This document shows, in pieces, positions 17,054-18,622 of a DNA stretch of 18,622 nt. The stretch lies in the NCBI GenBank assembly GCA_003573635.1, contig QUTJ01031780.1, forward strand, positions 1 through 18,622, written 5' to 3'. The first letter of the stretch is position 1. Every line of letters starts with the position of its first letter. The notes under the pieces are model-generated. The model saw only the letters and a program-made list of their open reading frames with translations. It ran no database searches and was not told where the DNA came from. Made by a program: the position numbers and the translations under genes. The DNA is from Goniomonas avonlea (Eukaryota > Cryptophyceae > Goniomonadida > Goniomonadaceae).

Positions 17054-17090
<37 letters not shown>
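17054..17090. repeat. (TC)n microsatellite
   Basis: About 18 TC units are followed by more CT-rich sequence to about 17150, ending at the AG of 17155-17156. If the PH-gene continuation is right, this is the pyrimidine tract of a 195-bp intron. Confidence 0.9.
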
Positions 17091-17093
<3 letters not shown>

Positions 17094-17156
17094 TCTCTGC
17101 CCTTCCTTCTCCTCTTCTCTCCCTCCTCCCTCCTCTCCCTCCTCATCTCTCGTCAG

Positions 17157-18622
17157 AGCTCGTTCCGCGCATGAACTATCATATCCTGTCGTATCCTCTG
17201 TGCGTCCTTGTCCTGGGAGAGGGGCGTGGGGGAGGGAGAGTTGGAGGGGGGGGGGCGACTCGAGCCAGCCAGGAATTGCATTGCGACTCCCGATCTCAGG
17301 GAGCTCAATAGCGCACTGGGTGGGAGGCGCATTGGCGCAGACGATGTGCACTGACAGTGCCGTCCAGGTCACGGGACGAAGGCAGTATTCCGAGAGTGCA
17401 GGTAGCTTTGAACGCTAACCTCGGCTCGGGCGAGGGAGTCATGAGTCCTGACGAGAACACTGGAGTGCTCGCCGATGAGGCGGTGCGAGGGGTTGAAGAG
17501 CGCCTCCGTGAACTGCAGGTGCTGTGTGACTGGGAAGGGAGGGAGAGGGAGGGGAGGTCGTGCGTGCGAGGTGTAAGGCACCTGCAGTTCTCGGAGGCGC
17601 TCTTCAACCCCTCGCACGGCCTCATCAACCTCCCTCTCCCTCTCCTCCCCAGTCAAGCACCTCACACCTCGCACAACCTCCCCTCCCTCTCCCTCCCCTC
17701 CCCAGTCACACAGCACCTTCAACACCTCGCACTGTCTCATCAACCTCCCCCCCCTCCCCTTCCCAGTCCCACAGCACCTTACCTCTCTCTCTCTCCCCTC
17801 CCTCCCCCTCCCCGTCCCACTGGGAAGGGGAGGGGGGGGAGGTTGATGAGGAAGTGCGAGGTGTTGAAGCACGCCTCCGTGAACTGCAGGTGCTGTGTGA
17901 CTGGGGAGGGGAGGGGAGGGGGAGGTTGTGCGAGGTGTAAGGTGTGTGNCTGGGGACAGCACCGTGCACCTGACTGGGAAGGGGAGGGAGAGGAGGGAGG
18001 AGAGGGGAAGCTGTGCGAGGTGTCGAAGGTGCTATGTGACTGGGGAGGCAGGGAGAGGAGCGTGGAGGAAGAGGAGGGAGGGAGGGAGGGAGAGGGGAGA
18101 GACGAAGAGGGGGAGGAGGCAGGAGAAGGGAGGGAGGGAGAGGGGAGGAGGAGGGAAGGAGGCAGGAGAAGGGAGGTTGATGATGGGTGTACAAGAGCGC
18201 GTGAGTCCATGTTTGGTGTCAGTCCCGACAAGTTACACGATACGTGAACAGCGGCTGTGCAGCCAAACAGTGTCAAGGTCCAACAGGGTGGTCGATTGTA
18301 CACAGGGACTTGCAATGCATCAGATCTTGTCCAGGCGGGGGCCACACACGTGTGTGACAGCGACGGTGACACTGACGGTGACACTGACGGTGACACCGAC
18401 ACTGACAGTCAAACTGACACTGTCACTGTCACAACACAGGCCCTGATGAGCATGGTGCAAGGGGAGCGGTCGCGACTGGCCGACAGTGTCAACGAGGTGC
18501 AGCACAAGCTCTCACACCGCGCGGACAAGGCCAATACAAGCGAGTCGCAAGATGCAGCCAACGTCTTACAGGTAGCTCATATTTTTTTCCTTGGGTGCTT
18601 TTAACAGAGACAGGCCGACACA
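17157..18622 (+). CDS. Helical-region exons, probably the 3' part of the PH-domain gene (partial)
   Basis: The proposed exons are 17157-17225, 17273-17345, 17402-17518, 18440-18571 and 18610 onward past the window. The introns between them are 47, 56, 921 and 38 bp, GT-AG, and every phase agrees, including with an exon ending at 16961 in the PH gene. Exon peptides look coding: NCIATPDLRELNSALGGRR, then SPDENTGVLADEAVRGVEER with LRELQ, then ALMSMVQGERSRLADSVNEV followed by QHKLSHRADKANTSESQDAA. The charged, heptad-like Leu/Val spacing suggests an alpha-helical or coiled-coil region. Exon 17157-17225 is the weakest call, because a plausible peptide is also readable on the other strand. The same strand and phase support one gene, with a membrane-binding PH domain and a coiled-coil end; two adjacent genes remain possible. 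I recognise no family. Confidence 0.5.
17519..18439. repeat. 921-bp intron filled with two-way copies of the upstream exon end
   Basis: The unit is the exon 17474-17518 end plus its GTGCTGTGTGACTGGG 5' splice region and GGGAGG-rich spacer. A near-complete direct copy lies at 17843-17906 and partial direct copies at about 17922-17956 and 18010-18050. A near-complete inverted copy lies at 17579-17630, with partial inverted copies at about 17651-17682, 17703-17747 and 17764-17783. The remainder, to about 18180, is GGGAGG/GAGGAG purine tract. The direct copy at 17843 keeps an open frame (VRGVEARLRELQ) and an intact GT at 17890. Confidence 0.88.
18357..18430. repeat. Degenerate 6-bp tandem repeat (GACGGT/GACACT)n next to a 3' splice site
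   Basis: About a dozen units of GACGGT, GACACT and TGACAG run right up to the ACAACACAG acceptor at 18439. The tract replaces the pyrimidine tract normally expected there. Confidence 0.8.

Noticed and set aside
17357-18247. 296-residue open frame on plus strand
   Set aside because: Only its first part (exon 17402-17518) is coding-like; the rest translates GGGAGG spacers and inverted exon copies.
1-18622. tRNA, rRNA or bacterial operon features
   Set aside because: No cloverleaf, rRNA-like block or Shine-Dalgarno-led operon was recognised; the introns show a eukaryotic nuclear region.

Overview
This window is nuclear DNA from a eukaryote, most likely an alga or another protist. Almost every gene is interrupted by very short GT-AG introns, usually 40-67 bp. 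The genes are packed on both strands, and there are plant-type PIF/Harbinger transposons and long GA/CT microsatellites. I cannot name the species. Most gene models were assembled by eye from splice sites and reading phase, because the exons are too short to stand out as single reading frames.

Layout. (1) 1-2413: a decayed PIF/Harbinger pair, a Myb-like accessory gene (+) facing a frameshifted transposase (-). (2) 2414-5807: a complete, apparently intact PIF/Harbinger element with 32-bp terminal inverted repeats, a TAA target duplication, a spliced Myb/SANT-like gene (+) and an uninterrupted DDE transposase (-). (3) 6067-9002: a five-exon TspO/MBR-like membrane protein (+), a tiny three-exon prefoldin-like gene (-), and an unrecognised proline/serine-rich protein (+). 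The last two diverge from a promoter holding a 16-bp palindromic TATA site. (4) 9289-12919: a threonine/serine exporter family (ThrE/PRM10-like) gene (-). Its 3' half is scattered as small exons among microsatellites that had hidden it. (5) 13169-15510: a SelH/Rdx-like redox protein (+) with a CxxC motif, a probable single-pass membrane protein (-), and an endonuclease/exonuclease/phosphatase-fold protein (-). (6) 15678-18622: a PH-domain protein (+) with an SP-rich tail, probably continuing through small exons into a helical region that leaves the window.

The most unusual structure is shared by the ThrE-like gene and the PH/helical gene. Each has one intron of about 900 bp, far longer than its neighbours. 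In each, the last 40-60 bp of the upstream exon, with its 5' splice site, has been copied several times into the intron in both orientations, separated by GGAGG/CCTCC-rich spacers. In the PH/helical gene the first inverted copy could pair with the real exon end over 48 nt (46 matching), enclosing the authentic 5' splice site in a hairpin.

The host genes do not form an obvious pathway. They look like ordinary housekeeping and membrane genes with two transposons at the left.
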